Assembly: GCF_032118995.1 (NCBI RefSeq)
Contig: NC_092649.1
Coordinates: 14,642,191 to 14,706,190, forward strand
DNA from: Asterias amurensis
Taxonomy: Eukaryota; Echinodermata; Asteroidea; Forcipulatida; Asteriidae
Direction of reading: 5' to 3'
DNA: 64,000 nucleotides
Shown here piece after piece: positions 1 through 10,077 of this stretch. The notes beneath the pieces are model-generated. The model was not told where the DNA came from. It did not search any database and saw only the letters and a program-made list of their open reading frames with translations. The stretch's first letter is position 1. Each line of letters opens with the position of its first letter. A program made the position numbers and the translations under genes.

Positions 1-35
1 CCTTTAAGAAATGTTTCAGAACAAACTTAGCTTAC

Positions 36-3000
36 GTTTTTCAAAACTTCTAGCTGCTGATTAACATCTGGGTCCGAGAATGTCAGGCAGTCCGGTTCGA
101 ATGACGGTACGAAAAAACTTCTGCTAATGAAGTCACCATAGCAAAATCCAGAGGCCTTTGCTAACAACTCTCCTAAAAAGTAAAAGGGAAAGAAACAGAT
201 ATCATTGTGGACTAAATTTTTTCCAAATCTAAATAGTTACAGGACTAAAATAGAATGTAAAAATAATAGAATGCTAAACTCGTTTTGTATTATAACACAA
301 CATGAAAACGTATGCTTATTTTTAGGCACAACTATCAAGAAAAATACAATACAAGTAAATGTAAGTTTCATTAATACAATGCACACTTTCTGAGAAAATA
401 GTAAAAAATCTGTCAGGGTACTTTTTACGTCAAGTCTTTTAGATCACCGAAGAACATACTAAAATTAGGTTCACCTCATCTTCAAAGCAGGAACTATTGT
501 AAAGTGATGCATTGATCAATTTTGCCGAAAGAATTTATTTTAAAGAATGGTTCTCTAAGAAACAAACTTTGACAGATGATGCTGCTTCAAAATGCAAAAA
601 CATTAAAAAAATTCGGGTATGTCATGGTCAATGTCAGACGCAACCTGCGTGTACATGGCTGATGGACATTGGGGGATCTCCACATTATCTCATTTTCGGT
701 AGTTAACTACCACATCAATGTCGGATTATTTCATAAAACACCCTTGAATGTAAGCTTGTAACTTTCCAGAATCTATAAAACTGCGTTTTGAAATTTCAAT
801 CTAAATTTTGGGGACAAATCGGCAAAAAGCTATGACTTAGAATTTTAAAGTAGTGTGGTTTAAGATATCTGCTCTGCAATACATTGATGACGTCATCAAG
901 ACCCGGTACCTTTGTTTGTTTGTGAGATGCATTCCTCCAATGATTCGCAGCTTGAACCAACTCTCCTTTCAGCAAACGTAAGGAGTGTCCCGGATGTATT
1001 CATGACGTCATCAGAACAGGATGCTGGATCGTAAAACAATACAAAACATTTGTTGACTTGTTTAATCTTTCATCATTGAAATCCATGCAGAGGAATACGC
1101 GAGGCTAAATGCTCGACGGGGACATATGACTGCACAACGGCAACAATTTCGAGACGACTGATGAATATTGGTACCAACTCAAAACATTATTAGCATAATA
1201 TAAACTTACTTGGTTACGATCAAAGGAAAGCTGTTGGTAGTATAAAACAGTGTGAGAAACAGCTCCCTCTAAAGTAATGTAGTTTTTTGAGAAAGGGGTA
1301 ATTTCTCACTACAATGTTTGAATTTGATAAAAGACTTCAAGAAGACTTAAGCCTTTTTAGGCATCTAAACGCGCACACATTTGAGAAACAAAGATTATTA
1401 ATTTGTTCTTTCATTAATTTCTTGCAACTTCGACGACCAATTGAGTCTAAATTTTCACAGATTTGTTACTTTTGGCATACATTGGGATACACCAAGTGAA
1501 AATACTGGTCTTCAAAATTACCAAACTTGTCCATTGCCTTTAAACTTAAAGGGGCTGTATCGTAATGATCAGAGCAAGATTGGTACTGTAGTCTAACACG
1601 GTTTATTTGCGGTTGAAAGCTGGACGAGACATTGAACAGCCACAGATTAATTATGAGGAGACAGCCCCTTTAAATCGAATCACGAGTTTAGTAACTTGTT
1701 TGCCTTACAAATTTAACCCGTTGGAAATGTACAGAGAAGTACAGAAATAAATAAGTAAACGTTAAACTTACAGAGAGTTGCCACAGAAACGTTTTGGCTC
1801 AATCCCAAGTTTGGATTTGAAGATGCGTATGACGTCAGAGCCCGCTGCAGTGAGATTGCTATCTCTGTTTCTGACGTCATCACCAACGAGAAGTATTGGT
1901 TGACGTAAATGATGACGTCACAAATGACACTCGTATATCCCGGACGTAAACTAACCACATCGTGTTTGGTCCTTATCGAATAGCCGTAGAGTGACCGGAA
2001 TGTCTCGATAGCGTTTGATATCTTAAAAATTATCAGAAAATATTGATTAGATTTTTGATAGACTTGTTTCGACCAATTTCTTGGTACCCATACAGCATGT
2101 ATTGCATGCATAGGTAACCATGGAATATTGACTAGTGGTTGACAAAATGGTCGCTACTCAAACTTGCTCATCAAGGAATGGTTCCAAATGAGAGTAAGGT
2201 TAGCTACAAACGTTCTAAAAGTTTTCAGGATTTTTAGAAATGTTACAGGCGCAAAACAACACATCGGACCAATACAAATACATGAGCTTACGTCACTGAA
2301 CGATTATCCAATGAAATAATAGGGTAAGTAAGTAAGACCGGTGAGATAGGGAACAAAGATTGATCTCAACTATCTAGTAAATTTTACTCAAAAGAGGGCG
2401 CACCTTGCGGTTTACTCTTTGACGTAGAGCATCGAATGTATTGCTCAATGGGTTGCTCAAATCAGGAGTCCAAATCTCACCAGTGAGTTGAACCCAGGCT
2501 TTGAAAGTAGACACCTCTAAAAAAGAAACCAATAACAATCAAAGTTTAGTGATGGAACAGCTTGTGAGTTTTCGCTTTGGTATTTTTACCCGACATTCCG
2601 TTGTTCCCATTTTCATATGAAAGACAGGCAGAGAACATCTTTTGACTCGTGAAGGTATTCTGATCATTGTACTCATAAAATTAACACCCACTCTTTGTAC
2701 ACATATTACCTGATAAGGTGAGCAATATTTGATGTTCCACCGTCTCATTTGCATAAATCCCTCCGCGTCGTCCAACGCATACGTATAGTCCCTGATCAGT
2801 GTAGGAAACTTCGCTTATGGTGAGTGGCGATCCGTTGCAGATGAATTCACGTTGATGGGGAGTGACGCGGTACCATTCATACTCCCTAGCGTGTATAGCA
2901 CACCCCAGTGAGACTGCATTTGTATCTGCGTAAGAATGGTCGACTACTTCAAGTGACGAGACTGTAAGAAGAAAAACAATAATGTCAAATTTCTGAAAAA

Positions 3001-3634
3001 AATATCCTTATAAAAATAACATGGTTTAAAAAAGATAACGATGCACAATATTCGTTAGAAATGTGTCTTTTTATCGGTAAGTTCATGATAGAACTCGGTC
3101 TTAATTTGTAGAGCCAACTTGTTGACTCCACAAAATGGTGGACCGTAAGTTCTGCCTGCTGGGGTGGATTTCACAAAGGTATTCCTAACTTATGACTCGT
3201 CCTAGGCAATGCTAAGAGATAGGACCAGTCCTAAGCTAGGACCAGTAACTTAGGACTGGTCCTATCTCTTAGCATTGCCTAGGACTAGTCCTAAGTTAAG
3301 ACTACCTTTGTGAAATCCACCCCTGTATTTCTACAACTAATTTTTATACATGGTTTATTCCTCACATTTATTTTATGGAAATTTAAAAAAGATTTACTAG
3401 ATTTGAAGACATTGTGTTCCTATAAACATAATCTTAGTTTCCCTACTTTGAAGTCGTTATACTTTAACTTATTACTAACATTTTGTTTATTGAAACAAAA
3501 CACAGTGATAATACAGAGCTCATTTGTCTTCTGAGTTGCTATAGATAAATTACGTTCATGTACTCACTGTCGCCTCGCGCACACAGCCAAAGGAAGGTTT
3601 GAAACGCCAGGAAGAATCCCAGTGCCATCCACAT
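36..3634 (-). CDS. Ig-like plus SEA domain protein, 5' part of gene (partial, five exons)
   Basis: I see five minus-strand exons with matching phases: 3568-3634, 2710-2961, 2404-2516, 1772-2021 and 36-160, 269 codons in the window. The start MWMALGFFLAFQTF is a signal peptide. Exon 2 is one Ig-like domain: Cys43, Trp52 and the motif YTDQGLYVC ending at Cys84. Exons 3 and 4 together look like a SEA domain (about residues 111-225, beginning FKAWVQLTGEIW). The usual GSVVV self-cleavage site is replaced by YTSVICDV, so cleavage is doubtful. Exon 5 is a Cys-containing linker that ends in a GTAAGC donor, so the gene continues beyond the left edge. Ig plus SEA occurs in some adhesion GPCRs and in cell-surface or matrix proteins; which applies here cannot be decided. 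The exon structure is well supported by phase, the family call less so. Confidence 0.78.
1177..1545 (-). mobile_element. Degenerate TTAA mini-transposon (family F1-like), in last visible intron of the Ig-SEA gene
   Basis: It carries the F1 landmarks in reverse order: ATTAGCATAATATAAACTTAC, a TATAAAACAGTGTGAGAAACAGCTCCCTCT block, CAACTTCGACGACCAATTGAG and a CCATTGCCTTTAA end. It is much more diverged than the F1 copies at 4592 or 51129, and its outer left terminus is unclear. Confidence 0.6.
1546..1673. mobile_element. Short TTAA-flanked inverted-repeat element (family F4)
   Basis: TTAA followed by AGGGGCTGT, ending ACAGCCCCT then TTAA. It is only about 120 bases between the TTAA copies and abuts the degenerate element to its left. 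It has no coding capacity. The AGG...CCT ends match the larger TTAA families in this window. Confidence 0.6.
3161..3323. mobile_element. Foldback (near-palindromic) mini-element
   Basis: GGGGTGGATTTCACAAAGGT at the left is answered by its reverse complement at 3304-3323, and the inner part (CTTAGGACTGGTCCTA and its complement) also folds on itself. Almost the entire 163 bases can form one hairpin. It lies in intron 1 of the Ig-SEA gene. Confidence 0.75.
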
Positions 3635-4090
3635 CTCATCTGTTGGATGCCTTCAACTCGAGACTGCAAAAAACAAAGAAACTTAATATTTTAATAGATA
3701 AGTTTTAACGATGAGAGGTGTACAGCGTTAGGAAAATTACATGTCCGTGCCAGGGAGACTATAAAACAGAACGAAGATCATGCCACCACTCTACTCTTGT
3801 TGTTGATTGCGTGCCGAGACACATCATGATGAAGCATTCTTCTGAGAAAACTAATATCAAACTTGAGTGTTTGCGCTTACTTTAATTACTGATGACTTAA
3901 ACAGTACAGCTGTTGATGATTCTTGGTTGGTGTAAAAGTACAATGAGCAAATAATTAACATTTTGTGTTTCGGTTTTCAGATAATTTAAACACTTTAGAA
4001 CTGTTTTGAAACTAAAACTGTTTTGAAACTGTTAATTAAAGTCTCTCGATTGGCTAGATGCACTCACATCAGTGAACCACCTCTTCAATA

Positions 4091-4271
4091 GGGAGGTTTC
4101 GCACTCAAACGGATACGCATACGCATACGGTTAGCTATATGTAACGTACGTACGTGTAGCAAGCATGATATCAGTGTCGTCTGTACGTATAGCGGATACG
4201 AGTAGCGTATGACGTCATAATGATGACGTATCCGTTGCACTAACCGTATCCGCTCGTATACGAAACCTCCC
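4091..4271. mobile_element. TA-flanked mini-transposon with GGGAGGTTTCG ends
   Basis: Left end GGGAGGTTTCG, right end CGAAACCTCCC, each bordered by TA, as in Tc1/mariner-type elements (inference). The inside is rich in CGGATACG/CGTATCCG repeats and a TGACGTCA palindrome. A related single end is near 26132. Confidence 0.65.
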
Positions 4272-4591
4272 TATTAAAAAGTCATGCGATTCATTAGATA
4301 AGTAATTATCAGGAGAAAGGGGAAATAAACAAGAAGTTAGCTATAAAAATGGCACAGTTCAAAATTTCCATGCGCTCAACAGTTGATTATACTCATGTCT
4401 TTTGTGGATAACTTTCGGAATCCCAATTACTCTGTTGAAAACAACATGGAACGAAAGTCCTGACCCTTTTTGACTACTTCTATAAAACTACCTGGAACAT
4501 AGTAATAACAACAGGGGATAATGGTCCCTGGTTGGATGAAGCTCCCCATGTCCAAATTTTATAGAGATGCTTTGAAGCAAAACGATATTGC

Positions 4592-4982
4592 TTAAAGGCA
4601 GTGGACACTATTGGTAATTGTCAAAGACTAGCCTTCACAGTTGGTGTATCTCAATATATGCATGAAATAGCAAACCTGTGAAAATTTGAGCTCAATCGGT
4701 CATCGCACTTGCAAGATAATAATGAAAGAAAAAAACACCCTTGTCACACGAAGTTGTGTGCGTTTAGATGGTTGATTTCAAAACCTCAAGTTCTAAATCT
4801 GAGGTCTCGAAATCAAAGTCGTGGAAAATTACTTCTTTCTCGAAAACTATATGGCACTTCAGAGGGAGCCGTTTGTCACAATGTTTTATACCATCAACCT
4901 CTCCCCATTAATCGTCACCAAGAAAGGTTTTATGCCAATAATTATTTTGAGTAATTACCAATATAGTGTCCACTGCCTTTAA
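4592..4982 (+). mobile_element. TTAA mini-transposon, family F1
   Basis: TTAA, then AGGCAGTGGACACTATTGG, about 380 bases, then the reverse complement of that end and TTAA again. No protein is encoded. Landmarks inside: ACCTCAAGTTCTAAATCTGAGGT (itself a small inverted repeat) and CTTCAGAGGGAGCCGTTT. Other good copies start at 5723, 30297, 35154, 48949, 51129 and 54816. Confidence 0.88.
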
Positions 4983-5055
4983 GTAGGATGTGAAACTTAG
5001 CATGGTGGGAGTATAGGTTGGGTTTGCGGTATAGCACCAGTAGTGTCCACTGCCT

Positions 5056-5453
5056 TTAAAGGAACACGTTGCCTTGGATCGGACGAGTTGGTCTACAACA
5101 AGCGTTTGAAACCGTTGGTTATGAAATGTATATGGTTAGAAAGATGTTTTAAAAGTAGAATATAATGATCCACACAAGTATCTCTCAAAATTGCACGGTT
5201 TTCTTTTTACGTCGCGAACTATCACGGTCGGCCATTTATGGGGGTCAAAATTTTGACTCCCATAAATGGCCGACCGTGTTATTGGACGAGGTAAAAACAA
5301 AACCACGCAATTTCGAGGCATATTTAGATCATGTGTAGATCATTGTATTCTAGGTTTACATCATCTTTCTAACCATATGCATTTTATAATAAACGGTCAC
5401 AAAACGCTTTTCAAAGACCAACTCGACCGATCCAAGGCAACGTGTTCCTTTAA
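5056..5453. mobile_element. TTAA mini-transposon, family F2, with hairpin core
   Basis: TTAA plus AGGAACACGTTGCCTTGG at the left and the reverse complement at the right. The centre (about 5222-5275) is a strong palindrome around GTCAAAATTTTGAC, flanked by CGGTCGGCCATTTATGG and its complement. A stub of an F1 end (about 5038-5056) sits directly to the left, so F2 probably inserted at or next to an F1 terminus. Other copies: 13669 (truncated), 36754 and 53706. Confidence 0.88.
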
Positions 5454-5722
5454 CAAGTGTCTGCTAGGCAAACAAATGAGCAGGGTGCCAATCACAAACT
5501 GTACCACATGTTGTTGTTTGGTTCGGTAACCTTATTCTGGTAAGCATGAGTTCGGTTGTGCTTACTTGTTGTGCATTAAGCAGTTCTATGATATTGGGCC
5601 CAAGATGGAAGGTGTTTTTTGTTCAACCAATTATAAGAACTGTTGCCAAATAGTTGAGTACAAACAGTTGGAGGTCCCTAGCCTTTGGAAAAATACTCCG
5701 CTACTATAGCAACGCGAGGTCG

Positions 5723-6102
5723 TTAAAGGCAGTGGACACTATTGGTAATTGGCAAAGACTAGCCTTCACATTTGGTGTATCCCAACATATGCATAAAATA
5801 ACAAACATGTGAAAATTTGAGCTCAATCGGTCATCGAACTTGCGAGATAATAATGAAAGAAAAAACGCCAATGTTGCACGAAGTTGTGTGCATTTAGATG
5901 GTTGATTTCGAGACCTCAAGATCTAAATCTGAGGTCTTGAAATCAAATTCGTGGAAAATTACTTCTTTCTCGAAAACTAGGGCACTTCAGAGGGAGCCGT
6001 TTCTCACAATGTTTTATACCAACAACCTCTCCCAAATACTCGTCACCAAGAAAGGTTTTATGCTAATAATTATTTTGAGTAATTAGTGTCCACTGCCTTT
6101 AA
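5723..6102 (+). mobile_element. TTAA mini-transposon, family F1, in tandem unit A
   Basis: It is bounded by TTAA at 5723-5726 and 6099-6102, with AGGCAGTGGACACTATTGG at the left end. The right end is short by a few bases of the inner repeat. The flanks (GCGAGGTCG on the left, TACAAGAATAACAAC on the right) are the same as those of the unrelated element at 7981-8352. Confidence 0.88.
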
Positions 6103-6849
6103 ATACAAGAATAACAACAATTATACATTATTTTGCTGTCCAAAATCAAGGCAAGAGAAATTAATCTATGTTATGAGAAGTATTTATTTGGGTATTTCTT
6201 TTGTATTTGAATCTTTTTCTTAATTTGTTTTGGTTACATTCTTTCAGAAAACCTTAGCCGGAAGGACAAATTGTTGACAATTTCCTCCTAAACTCATTCC
6301 TAAATGCATTGCAGGCAAAGTCTGCCTTGAATGACGTCACAAAAGGGGTAGGCGGAGTCAGCCCCCCAAACAACTTTATATATTTTTTAACCATATAAAT
6401 TGTGACAAACAATTACTAAAAAAAATTGTTTTATTGTTCGTAGGCATATGCTCTTATGTTTGAAATAAAAAACTTCTGTTTCCAGGTGACTTTAACAATT
6501 TCATTAAGAACCTTCGCTTCGAAATGAATTCAAGTAAATACAAAACTCATTATTCAGAGGGTTTCCAAGGTCGATTGTGAAGAACTTGTCTTTCATTGGT
6601 CGGGAATTAAAAACAAATAATGCTGTGTTTATTTCAAAAATTAGTTTTGGCGGTGGTCAAAACGGATTGTGTTTAATGACGTTTCGACTGAGTTTCGTAC
6701 AAATTCAGGGTTGAACAACTGCATGGATTACTTCATCAAATGGGAAATGAATTTAAGGGTGCAACTACCTTGAAGAATTTCCCGTGAGACATCGAATTAC
6801 TAACAACCAATCATTCCGAGCGTTCTCTTTTTATAATTGGTTTTTAATT

Positions 6850-7157
6850 CTGTTCAGTTTGGTTTAAAAGGAACTGGTCGGTGCAACGTTTTCATTTCGG
6901 TATCAATAGTTTCGTCAGTTACAACAGCGCCTTGCCGACAGTCACTATACCATTGTCACGGTTAACCCAGTGATCTACTGCTTCAAATATGAACGCTTTC
7001 AGAAACAAACCAAAAAGATGATGTGTAGTGGATATCAACACAATGTCAACCGTGTGGACACCACTAGTGGATCAACAAGGCAGGTAACAAACGCACATCA
7101 CACCACACAGGTTTCAGTTATTAATGCACCATGCATCCTGCATGCTGATGAACCTTA
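6850..7157 (+). pseudogene. GPCR relic A (5' flank fused to TM7 and tail)
   Basis: The stretch TCAGTTTGGTTTAAAAGG, which matches DNA just upstream of the intact receptor gene, is joined directly to its TM7 region (TTTCGGTATCAATAGTTTCG). About 0.85 kb encoding TM1-TM6 is absent. There is an extra TA at ACTATACCATT (frameshift), and the segment encoding the start of the NPxxY helix is partly deleted. The C-tail (HNVNRVDTTSGSTRQ) is still readable. Confidence 0.85.
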
Positions 7158-7980
7158 ACATGCAATCTCAGAAAGAACTGTGTTCAGTCACTACCAATCC
7201 ACGTTGTCAACCGGAATGTTGATACTACTTGTGGGTCAACAAGTCTCAGACCAATACAGTACAATATCGCACAGTTAACAAATATAAAACGGACCAACAA
7301 GTTTCGCATGCTGAACCTTGATTGCAGTCTTTATATGAAACTGTTTGCAACCTCGAAAAAACCATGCTTCGACCCCGCATTATCAAGTCCTGTTACGTAC
7401 CGTGTAGTGTAGTCTATGCAGTTCGTGAATTCAGAGCGGATCGGTGCTTGCGTAAAGAACCTTCGACAAGGCTAATAAACTCCTTGATGGATAAAAGACT
7501 GGAAACCAAGCGGGCATTGCAATGCTTATTTTTTATCAAATAAGTAGAGACATTGAATTGGTTTCAATTATCCCTAGTGGTTTGCTGTCTTCCTTGAGAA
7601 AGAAGAAGATAAATTCCCAAAACCTTGATGGTGCCACAATGACGCAAACCAAATCATAACGATTGTGCTGATTTCAACAAAGCTGGTATTGCAATGCCTA
7701 TTTTTATCAAACAAGTAGGTACTATAACACGTTTGACATTGAGTTAATTGCTGTCTTGAGGGACAAAAAGAAGATAAATTCCCGAAACCTTATTCTGGTA
7801 AGCACGAGTTTGGTTGTGCTTACTTGTTGTGCATTAAGCAGTTCTATGATATAGGGCCCAAGTTGGAAGGTGTTTTTTGTTCAACCAATTATAAGAACTG
7901 TTGCCAAAAGGTTGAGTACAAACAGTTGGAGGTCCCTAGCCTTTGGAAAAATACTCCGCTACTATCGCAACGCGAGGTCG

Positions 7981-8352
7981 TTAAAGGAACGTTACAGAAA
8001 AATCATGAAGATCACAGATTTACATGAAACTTACACGGTCTAATCATGATGATAGTAGAAAACATCCCTTGAAATATTTCTGTCTGAAATTTCATATTTG
8101 ATGACAAATAAATAATCTAATTTCGCGTTTTGAGTTCATCGCTCAGTGAGCGTTTTATTCATTTTTTTGTTTTGGCATCGATGCAATGCAAAATTTGTAA
8201 TCGGTTTTTCACTATTCTCTCGTGACCCAAATGGCCGATCGATCTCAAACTTCTACAGGTTTGTCAGTTTATGTATATTGTGGATTATATATAGTGCTTA
8301 CACTGCCAGCAACTTTTTTGCTAGCAAAACCAATTCTGTAATGTTCCTTTAA
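7981..8352. mobile_element. TTAA mini-transposon, family F3, in tandem unit B
   Basis: TTAA, AGGAACGTTACAGAA at the left, TTCTGTAATGTTCCT and TTAA at the right, about 365 bases between. The inside is not F1 or F2 sequence. This is the only copy of this family I found in the window. It occupies the TTAA that corresponds to the F1 insertion in unit A. Confidence 0.8.
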
Positions 8353-8925
8353 GTACAAGAATAACAACAATATACATTATTTTGTTGTCAAAAATCAAGG
8401 CAAGAGAAATCAATCTATGTTATGAGAAGTCATTATTTGTGTATTTCTTTTGTATTTGAATCTTTTTCTTAATATTTTTTTAATACATTCTTTCAGAAAA
8501 CCTTAGCCGGAAGGACAAATTGTTGACAATTTCCTCCTAAATTCATTTAACGATTTCATTACGAACCTTCGCTTCGAAATGAATTCATGTACAAAACTCA
8601 TTATACAGAGGTTTTCCAGGGTCGATTGTGAAGAACTCGTCTTTCATCGGTCGGGAATTAAAAACAAATAATGTTGTGTTTATTTCAAAAATTAGTTTTT
8701 GCGCTGGGTAAAACGGATTGTGTTTAATGACGTTTGGGCTGAGTTTCGTACAATTTCAGGGTTGAACAACAGCATTGTGACAATCACTGTTTTTTTTAAT
8801 TGATTACTTTATCAAATGGGAACTGAATTTAAACGGGCAACTACCTTGAAGAATTTCCCGTGAGACATCGAATTACTAACAACCAATCATTCCGAGCGTT
8901 CTCTTTTTATAATTGGTTTTTAATT

Positions 8926-9244
8926 CTGTTCAGTTTGGTTTAAAAGGAACTGGTCGGTGCAACGTTTTCATTTCGGTATCAATAGTTTCGTCAGTTACAA
9001 CAGCGCCTTGCCGGCAGTCACTATACCATTGTCACGGTGAATCTGTGCATTAACCCGGTCATCTACTGCTACACTATGAACGCTTTCAGAAACAAGCCAA
9101 AAAGATGATGTGTGGTGGATATCAACACAATGTCAACCGTGTGGACACCACTAGTGGATCAACAAGGCAGGTAACAAACGCACATCACACCACACAGGTT
9201 TCAGTTATTAATGCACCATGCATCCTGCATGCTGATGAACCTTA
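8926..9244 (+). pseudogene. GPCR relic B (second copy of the deleted receptor)
   Basis: It has the same fusion of 5' flank to TM7 as relic A, with the same extra TA (ACTATACCATT). The NPxxY-coding segment is present here, but a one-base loss follows it (TGCTACACTATGAACG against TGCTTCACATATGAACG in the intact gene). It ends in the same tail and stop. The shared breakpoint and shared TA insertion show that relics A and B descend from one dead copy. Confidence 0.85.
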
Positions 9245-10077
9245 ACATGCAATCTCAGAAAGAACTGTGTTCAGTCACTACCAATCCACGTTGTCAACCG
9301 GAATGTTGATACTACTTGTGGGTCAACAAGTCTCAGACCAATACAGTACAATATCGCACAGTTAACAAATATAAAATGGACCAACAAGTTTCGCATGCTG
9401 AACCTTGAATGCAGTCTTTAGATGAAACTGTTTGCAACCTCGAAAAAACCATGCTTCGACCCCGCATTATCAAGTCCTGTTACGTACCGTGTAGTGTAGT
9501 CTATGCAGTTCGTGAATTCAGAGCGGATCGGTGCTTGCGTAAAGAACCTTCGACAAGGCTAATAAACTCCTTGATGGATAAAAGACTGGAAACCAAGCGG
9601 GCGTTGCAATGCTTATATTTTATCAAATAAGTAGAGACATTGAATTGGTTTCAATTATTACTAGTGGTTTGCTGTCTTCCTTGAGAAAGAAGAAGATACA
9701 TTCCCAAAACCTTGATGGTGCCACAACGACGCAAACCAAATCATAACGATTGTGCTGATTTCAACAAAGCTGGTATTGCAATGCCTATTTTTATCAAACA
9801 AGTAGGTACTATAACACGTTTGACATTGAGTTGGTTTTAATTGCTGTCTTGAGGGTCAAAAAGAAGATAAATTCCCGAAACCTTGCGAGGATGCCACACG
9901 TGACACTAAAATGACGCACACCAAATCAATCCGATTGTGCCGATTTCGTTTAGCTTTCCAGTCGTTTCAGTTTGGCTTAAAAGGGACTGGCCGGTTGCAC
10001 GGATTGCCAAGTTTAATTTTTCAACGGATCCAGCAGCTAAAAAGATTGAGTTCTCTTATCAAGTCTGGTTTCTTTTC

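Larger units (their letters stand above)
5528..9883. repeat. Large tandem duplication (two units of about 2.1-2.3 kb)
   Basis: Unit A is about 5528-7788 and unit B about 7789-9883. Both begin CTTATTCTGGTAAGCA and end AAATTCCCGAAACCTT. Shared landmarks include GCAACGCGAGGTCG, the ACCTTCGCTTCGAAATGAATTC block, a GPCR fragment and a 73-codon open stretch (7322-7543 and 9409-9630) differing at only a few positions. Unit A carries an F1 element where unit B carries a different element at the same TTAA. Unit A also has a stretch near 6305-6490 that B lacks. The duplication arose after the GPCR copy was already broken, since both share the same damage. Confidence 0.85.

Noticed and set aside
5266..5529. 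Recurring open frames inside F1 and F2 elements (for example 5266, 30470, 51221 and 53719)
   Set aside because: They repeat in many copies because the elements repeat; they overlap terminal repeats and have no transposase similarity.
7322..9630. 73-residue open frame present twice (7322-7543 and 9409-9630)
   Set aside because: It is conserved only because the two tandem units are recent copies; the predicted peptide has no recognisable feature and lies downstream of dead receptor fragments.
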